Source: Salvator merianae (taxonomy: Eukaryota; Chordata; Lepidosauria; Squamata; Teiidae). From it: a DNA stretch of 64,000 bases. Of this stretch, positions 46,471-57,589 are shown one piece after another (the stretch's first letter is position 1; each line of letters starts with the position of its first letter). The stretch lies in the NCBI GenBank assembly GCA_003586115.2, contig QVOM02000023.1, positions 2,727,283-2,791,282 on the forward strand, given 5' to 3'. Position numbers and translations under genes: made by a program. The notes below the pieces were generated by a model that did not search any database, had not been told where the DNA came from, and saw only the letters and a list, made by a program, of their open reading frames with translations.

Positions 46471-46919
46471 GGGCCGCCTCTGCTGCTGGAGCAGGCGAAT
46501 GTCTCTCCAAACCCTCAGTTCCCACCCCAGTGGCCTCAGCTCCTGTTCTGAAAGCAGCTACATCCTGTCACAGCACTGCAGGAAGGCTCCTTCAGGTTTT
46601 CGAGAGAGGCTATTTTAATTACCTAAGGGAGGTCAGTTTGCACCCTCAAACCAGCATCCACCTGAAGTCCTTCCAAAGGCAAACACTGGGGTTCTCCATC
46701 ACTCCAAGAAGGGGTACCGCAACGAACTCTGCAAGGCAGGGCCTTTCACGTTGCGGCCCCCAAAAGTTCTGGAGTGACAACTCCCAGCATTCAGCTGGGC
46801 ATGGGATGATGAGTCTCCAGCTGTGAAATATCTGGAGGACCCTAAGATAAGTGGGCCCAGCCTGAAGGCTTAAAGCCCACCCCCCAACATAAAACAGACC
46901 CAAAAAGAGAGCCACTGAC

Positions 46920-47071
46920 CTTTCCCCCTTTTTGTTCGGTGTTGAATATGGACGGAGGAAGTCCAGCTTGTTCTTGGTCAGGACACAGAGGTCTATGTTG
47001 CTGCCGGAGCCCAGGTCGTTGTAGATGCCGGCTGAAATGGCGTCTCTCACGAGCTGCTTGGCTTCCTCTTC
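46920..47071 (-). CDS. PSMB7: PSMB7 exon 7 ([13 protein letters not shown])
   Basis: The 152 bp run from acceptor TTCCTCCCAG to donor AAAG|GTCAGT and encode 50 residues plus two bases of an Arg codon (phase 0/2). The sequence contains [13 protein letters not shown], with Asp166 and Ser169 in mature numbering, and [10 protein letters not shown]. Joined to exon 6 it gives PDMEEEEAK, matching human, which supports both borders. Confidence 0.97.
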
Positions 47072-48619
47072 CTGGGAGGAAAAGTCCAAGCAACAGTCAG
47101 CCATTCCAGACCCCCTTATTACAGGCATCTGCAGCACCGTTCTGGCTGTCTTGCTAATTGTCGGAAACGATCATTTCCTTAAGCAAAAAACCCACTACAG
47201 CAAGGGAACAGTCTGGAAGGCCTGACAGCGGCCCTTCTGTAGCACGGGGTGCCGAAAATCTCAATTCAAAGCAGGGCGTGAAAGCAGCCCATAGATGAGG
47301 TGATGCAACTGCAGCAAGGAACACAAAATCAACCAGGAAAGGGGGGAAAGAAAGATGCTCTATTCCATCTTCAGTCACAGCCCCACTGACTTAGGGCACA
47401 GGGAAGTTTCCAAAATGTCTGGAGGGCAAACCTGTGCTTTGTAATGCCAGAAGATCCATTCTGATAATAAGAATCACAACATCATAATTCCACGGCCTGC
47501 ATTCCCACCAAATGGCAAATGCGAATTACGTCGACGGATACACTCTAACACAATCATTTACCCCAAATTATTCACCCTGCCTGGATACAGGATGTACTTT
47601 CCACACAGGTACCCAAAACTCGCCCTGTAAAAAATCAACAACAGCGAGCCAATTATTATGGGCCACCCTGGCCACTAAGGTCGGAAGTGACTACCGTGAC
47701 ATTAGCACCCTCTGCAGGCCTGACCAGGAAATGTCCTTAGATTTCAAAACGCAGTCCAGGGCTCAGACAGGCACCAGCTCTTTTGCAAACGCAGATGTGA
47801 TCAGCCTGGTGTTCACTGTTGAACGCCAGGCCCAGGTTCAAAGAGCAGAAGCTATGAGATGCAGCCTGGTTCCCCACGGGGGTGGGGTGGGGGTCTCTTC
47901 CGAGGTCCCCAAACCAGGCCACGTCAACCTAGTTCATTCACTTTCTATGTCAGCAAGCCACCCGGCCTGGTTTGCACAAGTCCTTTTCCCTTTCAGGCTA
48001 CATTTTAGAAGGGGGGCAGTCTCTCATTGGCTGCTTCTCATGCACAGTCCATGCGCTACCGAATCCACACTAAGAGTGTTTGGTGTCTCCACAGTGCACA
48101 GAGATCGCATCCAGAGGGCAAACGGGGTTCCTCTGGAGCCCTCCAAGCCGTCCGCGTGAGCCAGTGGACATAATGCTTCAGTCCAGTCCCAAGGGAACCT
48201 CAGAGTCGAGCAGCAGGGGCCCGGTCGCACAACTCTGCCTCTCCCCAAGGGTCTCCACGGGGGAGTGGGGGAGATGGAGGTCTGGGCTCAGCCCCACAGC
48301 TCTGCCCCTCACTCCCTTCCACAGAATGAAGTCCTTCCTCAGCAAATGCTCGTCCTAGGCTTTCTTCCGGCTCAACGTAAGGAGAGCGAACTCGACCGGG
48401 GAAAGACCGGCTCCCAGAACGGCCCAGTCGCGTGCAGATCGGCGGATCACCTCTAAGACAGGCCCGAGCCAGCCTGGGCAGCTGGAGCCCCGAGTTGACG
48501 GCGGAACGCAGTGCAGAACCCAGGGAGAAAGGCACATTTATTCCCTCAGCCCCAGCATAAGGCTGCTGTCACTCAGCTGACCCGGCCAACCACACAAAAA
48601 GGCACCCCCGTTTCCCCCG

Positions 48620-49560
48620 TACCACGCCAGGGCCCGAAATAATTAAAACGGTTTGCAAAGGGCCCAATGCTAGCGTTTTACGGTTCTTTTTATTGGAATC
48701 GATTAATTACTGGAGCAGGTCCACTGGACACGTAGCGCTCTTTTGTTCCCAGAGCTGGCTGGCCCCTTTTGCCAGCCCTGGCCCCCGAGCGAGGCTTCGG
48801 GGGGCCGAAAAGAAGCGGCACACGACGAAACCGCTGACGGCCGCACTTCGAACGGCGGTGGCACAAATGATGCCGCGCAGTAATTAATCTTAAGAAAGTC
48901 CCCTAAAAGTTCTGAGTATATAAAAGGAGCTACTTCCTCCTTTATGGCCGCAACGCTGAAGCTAACAGGCCCTATCATTCTCCCGGCCCGCGGCTGCTCC
49001 TTAAATGAGATTACAGTAAGAGTGATGCACTGTAATACGAGTCAGCTGTGACGAGCGGCCCTTTATGGTCCGCTCGGCAGGGCTTCCTTGGCTGCGCGGC
49101 ACAATACCTCCCCGGGCACCACTGCGCTCCTCCATTTACCGCCGCATGATAAATGGGCAGCACTTGCAAAGAGGCGCAAAGAGGTCCGGGCCAGTCGAGT
49201 AATGGTCACCACAGATGTGCCAAACGGCTGGAGGAGCCCCCCGGCAGACCCCGAGTTCATTAAACTGACCAGTAATGGATCTCTCAAAGCGCGCCAGAGG
49301 AATTGAACAGTAAAGGCCAAAATAAATAACTCAGCGTGGAGGGCTCATCCGAAACGGGGTTTGATAAATTATTTATAACGGAGGAGATTGCCTGCATTTA
49401 ATTTTGGAGCTACTGGTAGCATCCTTAAAAGATGATTTATGGGTTGTAATGCCATTAAACTCTATATTGGCCCACTGCTGGCTATAAAGTCTGCTGAGAT
49501 TTACAGAACGAGTTTTAAACTGTCACTGCAACATCATAGCAGCGAGAGATGGTATTAAAT
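48620..49560. promoter_or_regulatory. Candidate enhancer block (long repeat-free, homeodomain-motif rich)
   Basis: Nearly 1 kb without any recognisable transposon. Contains AAATAATTAAAAC, CGATTAATTACTGG, GCAGTAATTAATC, GATAAATTATTTATAACG, GCATTTAATTTTGG and CATTAAACTC, interspersed with CpG-rich DNA. This texture is typical of deeply conserved developmental enhancers. LHX2, NR5A1 or NR6A1 are possible targets by known synteny. Function and conservation are inferred. Confidence 0.42.
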
Positions 49561-50739
49561 CTTTACTTTAAGCCTGTTATCTGGAGAGTTGCATTTTGTA
49601 GTCGCTCCAAAACTGATAGATTACCTCTCTCCAAGAAGCCCAGAGAGCCCATCCCGTTCCTCTCTTTCACGCCACCTCCGGCGGAGAACATTTTTACATT
49701 TGTCTTGTGCAACGGGGGCTCGGCCATTCCTTTGATTTGCACCCAAATCCATAGTCAGGGAGACCGGCGAGAGGAATTCTGCCCATACTCCTGAATCGAT
49801 TTTATGAACTAGAATTGCTGGCTGTCCTCGTTCACCGCCCTGGGACTTTGCTGGAGGGTGGGATAAAAATATCTGAAAACCAGAAGCCAGGTAAACGCAA
49901 TCGCCGATTCAGTATCCCTGGCCCGCTACTTTTTTTTTTTTTTTCCTGAGACAAAATGATTTGCCACTCCCTTCCCAAAAAGGAAAGAGAGATTCATAGA
50001 TTTTTTTATCTATTTAGAGCCTGCGTAAAGTTATCTCAACCTATTGTGGAAATCGCTTCAAGCTCGTGAAAAGATACCTACAGATTCATCAGCAGTATTC
50101 TTGGCTGCCTGTAAACAGCCGCATTGTGTAAAAAAAAAGAAGAAGAAAAGAAATCTCCTATGACATTTTGAAACGCAGCAGCACAAGCCCCAGTGCCGAA
50201 GAATAAAATGAGATAAAGGGGGGGAAAGTAAAATGTACAAATTACTTTAAGTGAGAATCCGAGTGCGGCAACTGTGCTTGCAGGAGGGGAGTTTCAAGGG
50301 GTCAGAACAGTACTAAAAATCTATATGGAGGTTCTGGGCGCCTGGGACTGGGCAAACGATGGCTCTTGCAGGATACCGGGTCCTGGAGGAGGATAATTAG
50401 ATCGCGGAAGAATAGTCGTCAGCCTCGACTGTATAAAAACGCGGAAACACCTGTCTTCTGGGAGAAACTGCGTCCGGATCGATACGTAACGGGAGGCAAA
50501 GATAAAACCTGCTGGGAAGCGCGGGGAGAGGACCAACCCCAGCAGACCTCTCCAAATCAAAAGGGTTTGATTACTTCTTAGATCCTGACTGCACCTGTCC
50601 TCCCCCCCCGCCCCCGGGATATTGTATTTCTGAGAAAAGAAGAGGCCGGATGTCGACCCTCCGTGGGTTCTGTGACGGCCTGCGCTTCAGCCAAAGCAGA
50701 GACAAGTTCCAGGGATGCAGCAGTGCCAGAGGGTAACAG

Positions 50740-51016
50740 GCGAGCAAAACCAAGAACTGGGATGGTTCAGTGCAGTGATTCCCAACCTGGGGTTGGGAAC
50801 GAACTCAGACACTGAAATGGAATAATGGCGGAATACCTGAAATAACGGCAACCATATTAATGACAAACGTTCTGCTAATAGGAAGGGCAGAATTTATGGA
50901 AATGGACTGCCAAAGGGGCTCTCAAAGGAAAAAAGGTTGGGGACCACTGGTTTCGTGAATCCTGCGTTATCGATGCCCCAGAGGTCCCTTCCAACTCCAT
51001 GGGTCCATGATTCTAA
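50740..51016 (+). repeat. CR1 3' end remnant, interrupted by hAT
   Basis: The right part has GTGAATCCTGCGTT and AGAGGTCCCTTCCAACTCC with ATGATTCT at the end; the left part is only about 30 bp (GGGATGGTTCAGTG). A hAT element lies between. Confidence 0.8.
50773..50949. mobile_element. Non-autonomous hAT element
   Basis: Termini CAGTGATTCCCAACCTGG and AAGGTTGGGGACCACTG form the hAT-Charlie type inverted repeat. Flanks GTTCAGTG (50765-50772) and GTTTCGTG (50950-50957) are an imperfect 8-bp target duplication, both close to CTTTAGTG in intact CR1 copies. Confidence 0.88.
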
Positions 51017-51699
51017 CTCCTTTCTGGTGGGTGAAAAGCAGGAGGCCCTTCATTTGGATCCTAACCAAGAACTACCAAAAAGCTAGTTTTAATTTGGGTT
51101 AAAGGAGTTGGTAGTGACCTTTCCACCCCATCTCCGACTGTTCCCAGAAGTTCTTGGATTTTGGAGACGGACCCCTGACAGTCCCAAAAGAGGTGCAAGC
51201 AAGCCAACACCAGGTCAGTCTCAGATGTGTCCCGTAGCAATTCTTTTGATCCCAATTCTTATCATCCCTCAGGATTCCTAAAAGCAGCATTTGGGATTGA
51301 AGACAAATTATACTTCTGGTTCAGATTCCAGATGCGGGCAGGAAGGCCTGAGAGTCAACTAACAAAAATCTACCAGTTTCGATCTCAAGGGTATCGGTCC
51401 GATCTCAGCAGGACCTCTGTCCCAAACTGATGTTCATGGAATTCCAAAGGCTGCATGCTTCACGCAGATTTGACAGCAGATTTAGGTGAACTATGGAATT
51501 TTAAAACAGCAGTACTGTATTACTGAATGCATTTAAAATCTCAAGTAGAGAGGGGGAATTGACAGGCTGATGGTATCTCAAAAAGTCCAGAGCAAGTCCT
51601 CTCTTCCAAACCACCTTGGCTATTTCCCATGTGTGGGTTCTGCAGGGGGCAAATGGAAGGCTTGGCCTGACCTACCCTGAAAGATGGCATTAAAGAGGG

Positions 51700-52665
51700 G
51701 ACCTGACTGAAGTAGATGAAATCATGCAAGGTGTGGAAAAGGGGGATGGAGAAAAATGATTTTCTCTGTTGCACAACACTAAGACCAGGGGGCAGTCTAT
51801 GGAACTGGTGGGCAGGAGAATTAGGACCCACAAGAGGAAGTGTTTTGTCACCCAGAGGGTCATCGGTCCATGGAATTTAGAACATAAGAGGAGCCCTGCT
51901 AGATCAGGCCACGGTGCATTAGCATCCATTTTCACACAGTGTCCCACCAAGTGCTTCTGAGCATCTCCAGCAGAAGGCAAAGGCAAAACCTTCACCTGCT
52001 CTTTTAACTCCCTGCAAATGGACTTTAGAGACATCCTGCCTGTCTTGCCAACCCGGAGGCGGTACCTGGGCATCCATTCAAGTAACCACTGATATTCCTA
52101 TTCCCCATGAATTTGTCTAACCATTTCTTAAAGCTTTAAGAACGAATTGCAGAGACTCATGGAAGTCAGGTCTACCAATGCCTACCAGAATGGATGCCCA
52201 GGTACCGCCTCCAGGGTGGAGGAACCAGCAGGACGCCTCTAGAGGCCATTTGCAGGGCGTCGGGAGCAGGTGAAGCTTTCGCCTTTGTCTTCTGCTGGAG
52301 ATGCCCAGAAGCAATCATAGAATCATGGAGTTGGAAGGGACCTCTAGGGTCATCGAGTCCAACCCCCTACTCAATGCAGGATTCACTAAAGCATCCCAGA
52401 CAGATATCTGTCCAGCCTCTCCTTGAAGATCTCCAGCGGAGAGCTCACCACCCCCTGGGCAACCTGTTCCAGTGACTGATTGCCCCTACTGTCAGAAAGT
52501 GTTTTCTAATATCTACTCTGTTTCTACTCCCTTGAAGTTTCATCCCATTGTTTCTAGTCCTTCCTTCTTGCACAACTGAGAATAGGGCCAATCCTTCTGC
52601 ACTGTGACAGAATCGGTGGGCCACTGGCTGACAGGCTGCTGGACGTCCAGCAGGGCTCTTCTTCG
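51700..52665. repeat. Nested LINE complex
   Basis: A plus-strand CR1/L3-type LINE (51700-51879, 52136-52316, 52613-52665) is interrupted twice: by a minus-strand copy of the same family (51880-52135) and by a minus-strand CR1 (52313-52612). Breakpoints are read from continuity with the uninterrupted copy at 35995-36790. Confidence 0.82.
52313..52612 (-). repeat. CR1 LINE 3' end, nested
   Basis: Begins ATCATAGAATCATGGAGTTG on plus and ends ..GCACTGTGACAG. It is almost the same sequence as 1172-1480. AATC flanks both sides, a possible short target duplication. The host LINE reads CAGAAGCAA before and GGTGGGCCAC after. Confidence 0.9.
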
Positions 52666-53249
52666 GCCCTTCACGTCAAGCCAAGCTACCTTCTCCCCGG
52701 CTTAGCAGTCTGCTCAGCTGGGCTTCCTGAACCACACCAAACCAGCAGGCCTCCCGAGCCGACGTGGTGCGACGCAGGGGTTGATATCTACTTGTCTCTT
52801 GGGCAGCAGAGGGCCTCTCGGGGAGGGAGGCGCGAACAGAGCCAGAGCCCCTGCTCAGCTCGGCTGCTGTGGAGGCGAGAACCTGGAGGAGGTGTTCCTC
52901 CGCAGCTCACCTTCCTGCTGCCCATTAACACCCTGTTAAAAAGACCTGAGACGGCCGGGTCTGGGCTGACAGCCGGTCTCCTTGTGAAATGGGATGGGGA
53001 AGGGGCAACCTGGCTGCGATGCAGGCCGGGGAATGGAGCCCCCAAGGAGACACGCTGCCCGGGTTCCCCCTGGGCACCCTGGGAAAATCCAGACAAAAGA
53101 AATTTAAACTTGGGGAGGGGTGCGTGTTTCCCCCCTCCCTCCCCCCAAAGCACCCGCCTCCTCCAGCCTTTAATTACGGCTGGATGAATCTCGGCTATTT
53201 TTACAAAATGCCAGGACAAAAGCCTGCGAACCCGGCTGCCTCCTCCTCC

Positions 53250-53500
53250 TGCTCTCCTACATCACAAGTACAATAAACCATGTTAATATTTCATACCAGT
53301 GTGAAATATGCTGGAGTATCAATTCAACATCTGTTGTCTTTAGGGTTCTGGAGTCCCGCAGTGGCCTTTTCAATTTGTAATTGAGTTCTATACTGAATTA
53401 ATCAGCAGTTTATCTTTCTTAGGAAGAAAAAAAAAAAAAAAACCCACGCAACCCTTTCCCCACTAACCTGAATTTACATTAACAATTTATGCCGAATTAC
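53250..53500. promoter_or_regulatory. Candidate enhancer with inverted-repeat sites
   Basis: Contains a perfect inverted repeat ATATTTCA / TGAAATAT with 8-bp spacer (53286-53309) and CAATTTGTAATTG (53371-53383), then GAATTAATCAGC and TTTATCTTTC. Repeat-free. Candidate only. Confidence 0.38.
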
Positions 53501-53893
53501 CTGCCAAGACGGAAACGTATGATGCTAGAACTGCTGCTTGGTATAGCTGGCTCCCCTTCTTCGCCCCTCGCGGAGCGGGCAGGCGTAAAAACCGCGCTTC
53601 TCCCCCAGATAAAAACCTCGCGTTTAGCGGAACCAGCTTCCGCGCCAGTTTGAACGAGGCCGGCAGGGGACGTGCCAGGCGTTCAATTACGACAAAAGAG
53701 CAGGCCGGCCCCGAACGGTGTCATTTGGCCCACGTGACTTTGGGAGAGTGCCCCAAACGTCAGAGAAATAAGCTGTGCCCAACTGGACCACACTGGGTTT
53801 AGAACTGGAATCCAGCCCAGCTAAGGCTGCACGCCTTACGCCACAATCCTAACTCCGCTTCCCTAGAGAACAGGCACGTCGGACGGCAACCTA

Positions 53894-54061
53894 AGGACGA
53901 TTCCACGCTGGCTGCTATACTGGATCAGCAAACGTACTAAGATGCGTCCATGCTGCACAATGGGGCCATCCGAGGGAGGCCCTGCCTGGAAGAGAGCGTG
54001 CAGAAGGGAGGCTTCTAGTACGCTTGCCAGTGTGGTATACCGGCCAGTGTGGAATCATCCT
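53894..54061. mobile_element. Fold-back MITE
   Basis: The left end GGACGATTCCACGCTGGC and inverted right end GGATGATTCCACACTGGC align over about 48 bp with roughly 70-75% identity. The centre is only ~70 bp, so the element is mostly a hairpin. A related copy is at 21510-21735. Confidence 0.75.
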
Positions 54062-55339
54062 GCGTCTGCTTTTAAGGTCTGCTCTTAATTCAGCTGCTCC
54101 TTGCAGTGCCCAGAATCTCAGCAGCAGCAGAAAAAGCTGGATGCAGTGTTACAACGAGGGGTAACAGGATGATTCAACAATAACCCCCTATGGGGTGCTA
54201 TAAGGTGCATCATTTGTTCCAGTTTTAACTATCAACAGGAAAAAAAAATCAATCTTAGTGGGAGGTAAGGGAAGAGTCAAAAGGCCACATCATTAGGACT
54301 GGACAAACCCCAATAAAACTCCTCCTCGAAGTTCACGACAGATACCTTCCAACCCTTCCGTGTATCCTTCACTTAGGAGAGTCTTGCTCTGGCTGAGAAA
54401 GGGGCGCTTGCTTTCTCGGGAAGATGCATTTTTTAAAAAGCACCATCTCACCACGCTTTCCAGCTGGAGGAAACGCACAACGCCGTTTAAAGGGTTGCTC
54501 TGGAAACCCGCCTTAAACACATCTACACAACAGGAAGCAGAGGTGAGAACATTTTGCACTGTGAGTAAAGCTGCAACTGTAGCGGAACCATGGCGCCATC
54601 TTTTCTGAACCTCCCATGGGAGCTTTAACGTGCCCCATGGGAGCTTTAAAAAAAGCAGCAAACCAATGCAAGTGCTTTAGAGGACCTTCTCCCTGTGACC
54701 GTCCTACCAGCCACCACTGAGCCACCTTAAGGGCTCCCAGACTATCGCCCTCCTTGTTTCAGTCTCCCAAGAGCTGAACTAAATCACTTAACCAAATTGG
54801 TTTGGTTGATACGCCTCCGTGCCATTCTGCGGGACAAAACGGCGTCGCGTTCTCTTACCAAAGAAAACGCTGGAAAAACAGCCCATGCGGTCCCGCGTTA
54901 AAAGAGAAAACCCAGTTTCCTCTGCCCCTTAGGTTCTCAGGTCCGAAATGCTGTTTCTCCACAGTGCTTTTTTTAATTCACGGAGACAGAAATGTTTCAA
55001 ACCAGTGCCGCCAACAGAAGCGTGAGCCATTAGCATTCCTGATGATGTGTGCGAGAGAGGAATTGGGCGCAGGGGGAGACGGCGAGCGTGTCTGGAGACG
55101 CGGCGTCCACCCCATCGTTTTTAAAAGCCCTCCGAGGGAAGGGAGGTGCCCGGAAGAAGCCAAGGAGGCCCAGAAGGATCCCTCCGAAAGCCAAGCGGGT
55201 CCCCTTCACGGCCCGGTGGAACGGCACAGATCGGCAACGCTCCGGCCCCTTTGCTCCGCACAGGAGACTTTTCCAAAAGGCACTTTGCTTAAGCCCCTGT
55301 GCGCTGCCAACGGGGAGGCGCGTCCCCTCTGCCAGCGCT

Positions 55340-55640
55340 CCGGCTTAGAGCAGACAGCCTCCCTTGATCTCCATTGTCTGCCGGCAAACCTCCCAGCGAG
55401 CGGCCACCTTCCGACGGAGTCATTAAAACGGCAAGTGTCAGCTGGGGAGATTAGCCAGAAGACACCCACACCTGCGCCCCGTGGCAGGGACGTGGGCATT
55501 TTGATCAGGCTGCCTAATGAAGCCGGCATTCATATGCGGCATGTCACCGCTCCAGAGCGTCAGGCAGCTTAAATGGAACTGATGAGGGAGCGCGGCTGGA
55601 TGGAGATGAAAATTTGGGCAGTTGTCACAAAGGCAACGCA
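55340..55640. promoter_or_regulatory. Candidate non-coding block
   Basis: Repeat-free, with GAGTCATTAAAACGGC, GGAGATTAGCC, GCCTAATGAAGCC, CATTCATATGCG and CAGCTTAAATGG. It overlaps the end of a 256-codon chance ORF. Confidence 0.3.
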
Positions 55641-55904
55641 GAAGGCCTACGCTCCGGGCGCCGGCAGCCAACACCCAAGCAGGGCAGCGTCTGTTCCGCC
55701 GGGCTGTAGAGTATAGGGGTTGCTGCGGTCCAGAAACTGGACTTTTCTCATCAGGATCATAATTACGAATCACGACACACCCAGGGACCTCGCATACTGC
55801 AGCCTGCAACCCGTTTCTATTGCAAGGCCCTCGGAAGGAGCAGAACCACTTTCTAGACCAGGGCTGGAAAAATAAGGAAGCTTAGCCAGACATACACACC
55901 CCAT

Positions 55905-56335
55905 GCCTCTCCTGGTACTGCCTCCAGGGTGGAGAGACGGGCAGGAGGCCTCTAAAAGTCATTTGCTGGGCGTCGAGAGCAGGTGAGGGTTTTGCCCTCG
56001 TCTTCTGCTTGAGATGCCCAGAAAGAAGTGGTGGGCCACTGTGTGAGATGGGATGCTGGACTAGATGGGCTGTGGCCTGATCCAGCAGGGCTCCTCTTAA
56101 TTTATGGAGGACGGGTGTATCAATGGCTACTAGAATGGATGCCTCCAGGGTGGAGAGACGGGCAGGAGGCCTCTAAAGACCATTTGCTGGGAGTCGGGAG
56201 CAGGTGAAAGTTTTGTCTTCATCCTCTGCTTGAGATGCCCAGAAGCAATTGGTGGGCCACTGTGGGAGACAGGATGCTGGACTAGGTGGGCTGTGGCCTG
56301 ATCCAGCAGGGCTCCCCTTAGGTTCTTATGTTCTC
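55905..56335 (+). repeat. CR1/L3-type LINE 3' tail, two tandem units
   Basis: Two units about 220 bp apart, each with GGAGAGACGGGCAGGAGGCC and GGCTGTGGCCTGATCCAGC. Ends CCCCTTAGGTTCTTATGTTC. Confidence 0.9.
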
Positions 56336-56714
56336 TTCCTTGCCAGCTTTGCCCCAGGGCCCTTCTCCTCCTTCCCTCGTTCCCCTCCCTCCGTGTTACC
56401 TATACGTCACCTCCAAGACAGGGTGACGAGGAGGCCTGCCCAACGACCACAACAGGCAGAGCTGAAGACGCTGCCTTCCTCCCCAAGTCCTCTGCTTGCT
56501 TCACGGAGATTGCAAACAATTGCAGGCTTGCAGCGTAATTCCTGCTGGCCCACACTTCAGTCTACGCACGCCTGCAAAAGCATGGGACTAACTAACAGCG
56601 TGATGAAACACCCCTGCCTCTGCAGAAGGGGACATCACCTGGGAGGGAGGCAGATTCAGGCTGCTCCAGGAGCCGATGAGCCGCAAGAATACCAAACCCC
56701 AGGGCTGCTGAACA

Positions 56715-56830
56715 TGTGATGCGCCTCCAGATGTGTGCAAACTACGACTCCCAACATTCCATGCCAGCCCCATTGGTGGAGAGCAGAATGCTGGGAGTCG
56801 TAGTTCAGGCACATCGGCAGAGCTGCACAT
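56715..56830. repeat. Inverted-repeat element (ACTACGACTCCCAACATTC)
   Basis: AACTACGACTCCCAACATTC on the left faces GAATGCTGGGAGTCGTAGTT on the right with a ~36-bp loop. A common reptile hairpin repeat type is likely. A partial relative may be at 46765-46820. Confidence 0.65.
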
Positions 56831-57360
56831 TGGACAGCCCTGTGCTAGCTGTTCCTTAGACAAGGGAAGGCCCTGAAAAGCTTTCATGCGAGTTCGACTC
56901 TCTCCTGTGGGATTACTACAGCCTCCCCACCCTGACGTAAAACACAATCCAAACCCCGAGAAACCGGAGCCTGCGCTACAACGCGCACATCCAACGAATC
57001 CAGGGGTAGAACAAAAAGAGGAGGGCTGAGGATTCCTCCCGCCTTATACTAAACAGCGCAGAAAAGAGACAACTCTGCTCCTCTTCCGCCCCCAAAAAGA
57101 GCAGATATCACCATCAGCTCTGCAGCTCTCCCACGTAGCAGGAATTCCAGATAAACTCAGCCACCAGACAGACGCTCGCAGCCTCCCGTCCGAAGGGCCC
57201 CGAGGCTTCTGGGCAAAGCCAGAGCCTGGCAAAAAACCAGCGTTCGCCTTCCGTCCAGAGGATGCGGAAGAGGGACCAGTTCTGTGCTGCAACTGGAGGA
57301 AGGCTGCTTGCACTTGGCACCCGCAAGCCACTTGACCCCTAAGGCTCAAGACACGCCATC

Positions 57361-57410
57361 NCGGGGGGGGGGGGGTACAGCATGGGGGGGGTACGGAAGG
57401 GGGGGCGAGG
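57361..57410. repeat. Poly-G tracts with ambiguous base
   Basis: A single N at 57361 followed by G-runs of about 13, 8 and 7. The ambiguity suggests read trouble in homopolymers. Confidence 0.9.
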
Positions 57411-57589
57411 ATGCCCGAGGCAGTAGTAGACACTTCAGCAACTCATCCTGAAACAGGAGAGGGCTCAGGCGTGAGAGGCCTGCAAAAATTGCCTAAGCCC
57501 GCAGTCCTGGTTTCTTTAAGCCGAAGATCTTCAAAGTCTGCTGTTCTCACTGTAGGGCACACAGCAGCTGCCAGATCAGGTTTGATCCC

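Larger units (their letters stand above)
44913..46919 (-). other. PSMB7: PSMB7 last intron
   Basis: The 2.0-kb intron holds a two-unit SINE array (45020-45350) and another SINE (46190-46470). The open frames near 45800-46140 on the minus strand do not match PSMB7. Confidence 0.9.

Noticed and set aside
47512..48159. 215-codon plus-strand ORF in the PSMB7 intron
   Set aside because: No recognised domain, low-complexity composition, no exon signals.
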